Source: Butyrivibrio sp.
GTDB lineage: Bacteria; Bacillota; Clostridia; Lachnospirales; Lachnospiraceae
Assembly (NCBI GenBank): GCA_017446685.1
Contig: JAFSQI010000135.1
Location: forward strand, 28,788 to 92,787
Reading direction: 5' to 3'
Length of the DNA stretch: 64,000 nt
The first letter of the stretch is position 1. Each line of letters begins with the position of its first letter. Below, piece after piece: positions 63,814 through 64,000 of the stretch. The notes beneath the pieces are model-generated. The model worked only from the letters and a program-made list of their open reading frames with translations. It did not search any database and was not told the origin of the DNA. The position numbers and the translations under genes were made by a program.

Positions 63814-63998
63814 CAGTAACTAATCTGCGCATCGAAACAACTTGTTACGGTAAATTATTCGTTACTGTTCACTCGCATACTGCTCGCTCCAGTAACCACT
63901 TCGCGCATTCATTCCAAATCGACTTCGTCGATGGAATGCGCTCACTCCTGCATCAGGTTCTCACGAAATGCGCAGCTTAGTGCGCATTTCTGTCTGAA
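63814..63998. repeat. Structured intergenic repeat cluster
   Basis: Contains GTTACTG...CAGTAAC (63861-63896), a long hairpin with GCGC and ATTCC arms around ATCGAC/GTCGAT (63912-63944), and GAAATGCGC / GCGCATTTC arms (63965-63990). The end 63978-63998 matches 11342-11362. No open frame with a ribosome binding site was found in 63765-64000. Confidence 0.6.
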
Positions 63999-64000
63999 CA

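Noticed and set aside
1-64000. CRISPR arrays, insertion sequences, prophage, tRNA or rRNA genes
   Set aside because: No repeat-spacer pattern, transposase, integrase or folded tRNA was found when reading both strands.

Overview
The window reads as a chromosomal segment of a low-GC, anaerobic Firmicute, most likely a Lachnospiraceae member of the Butyrivibrio/Pseudobutyrivibrio/Roseburia kind. The reasons are: AGGAGG-type ribosome binding sites; Gram-positive lipoproteins and LysM export with no outer-membrane genes; a Tad pilus locus with Flp1-type pilin, DUF5702 and DUF6382 proteins; DUF1653 and DUF5721 proteins; and no rRNA, tRNA, phage or IS genes. This is inference from gene content, not a species call.

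Layout. (1) 1-9379, minus strand: a Pel-like exopolysaccharide operon, read GH3-like membrane protein, SDR fragment, PelD, PelE, PelA-like deacetylase, PelF, PelG, then a CotH-like gene cut by the window edge. One sigma-A-type promoter lies before it (9439-9467). (2) 9496-11295: a methyl-accepting chemotaxis protein. (3) 11296-12212: a gene-poor stretch with the remains of a small gene and its terminator. (4) 12213-14853, plus strand: metQ-metN-metI methionine importer; then glyA (minus) and an EAL phosphodiesterase (plus). (5) 17196-31888, minus: one long Tad pilus and phospho-signalling locus (vWA-FHA protein, TadZ, TadA, TadB, TadC, Flp, TadE-like proteins, DUF5702, prepilin peptidase, WG-repeat protein, FHA protein, PP2C phosphatase). 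(6) 32281-39436, minus: a 56-residue membrane protein, a large membrane Ser/Thr kinase with a propeller-like outer domain, and a LysM surface protein. (7) 39555-49338, minus: ComEA-like, two-component pair, GerMN lipoprotein, ComEC, holA, DUF1653, GT2 and PAP2 genes. (8) 49407-57472: arginine biosynthesis, argC-GNAT-argJ-argB-argD plus a solute-binding protein on minus and argG on plus, from divergent promoters that share three TATGCA-type palindromes. (9) 57476-63764: DUF1294, LytTR regulator, DegV, LacI regulator, DUF5721, Hpt protein, prfA and prmC. The last 236 bases are structured intergenic repeat.

How the parts fit. PelD keeps an RxxD motif in its degenerate GGDEF domain, so polymer export could respond to c-di-GMP; the EAL protein at 16467 could remove that signal. 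The kinase (36331), phosphatase (17196), two FHA proteins and the Tad genes look like one envelope signalling and pilus module, supported by a shared Thr-Val-Met-x-Asp motif in the kinase and in the vWA-FHA protein.

Main highlight: the SDR gene upstream of pelD ends at an A AAA AAG heptamer placed in frame exactly as for -1 ribosomal frameshifting, and the first ~115 residues of the PelD reading frame look like the missing C-terminal half of that SDR. Either translation yields an SDR-PelD fusion of about 700 residues, or this is an indel in a homopolymer.
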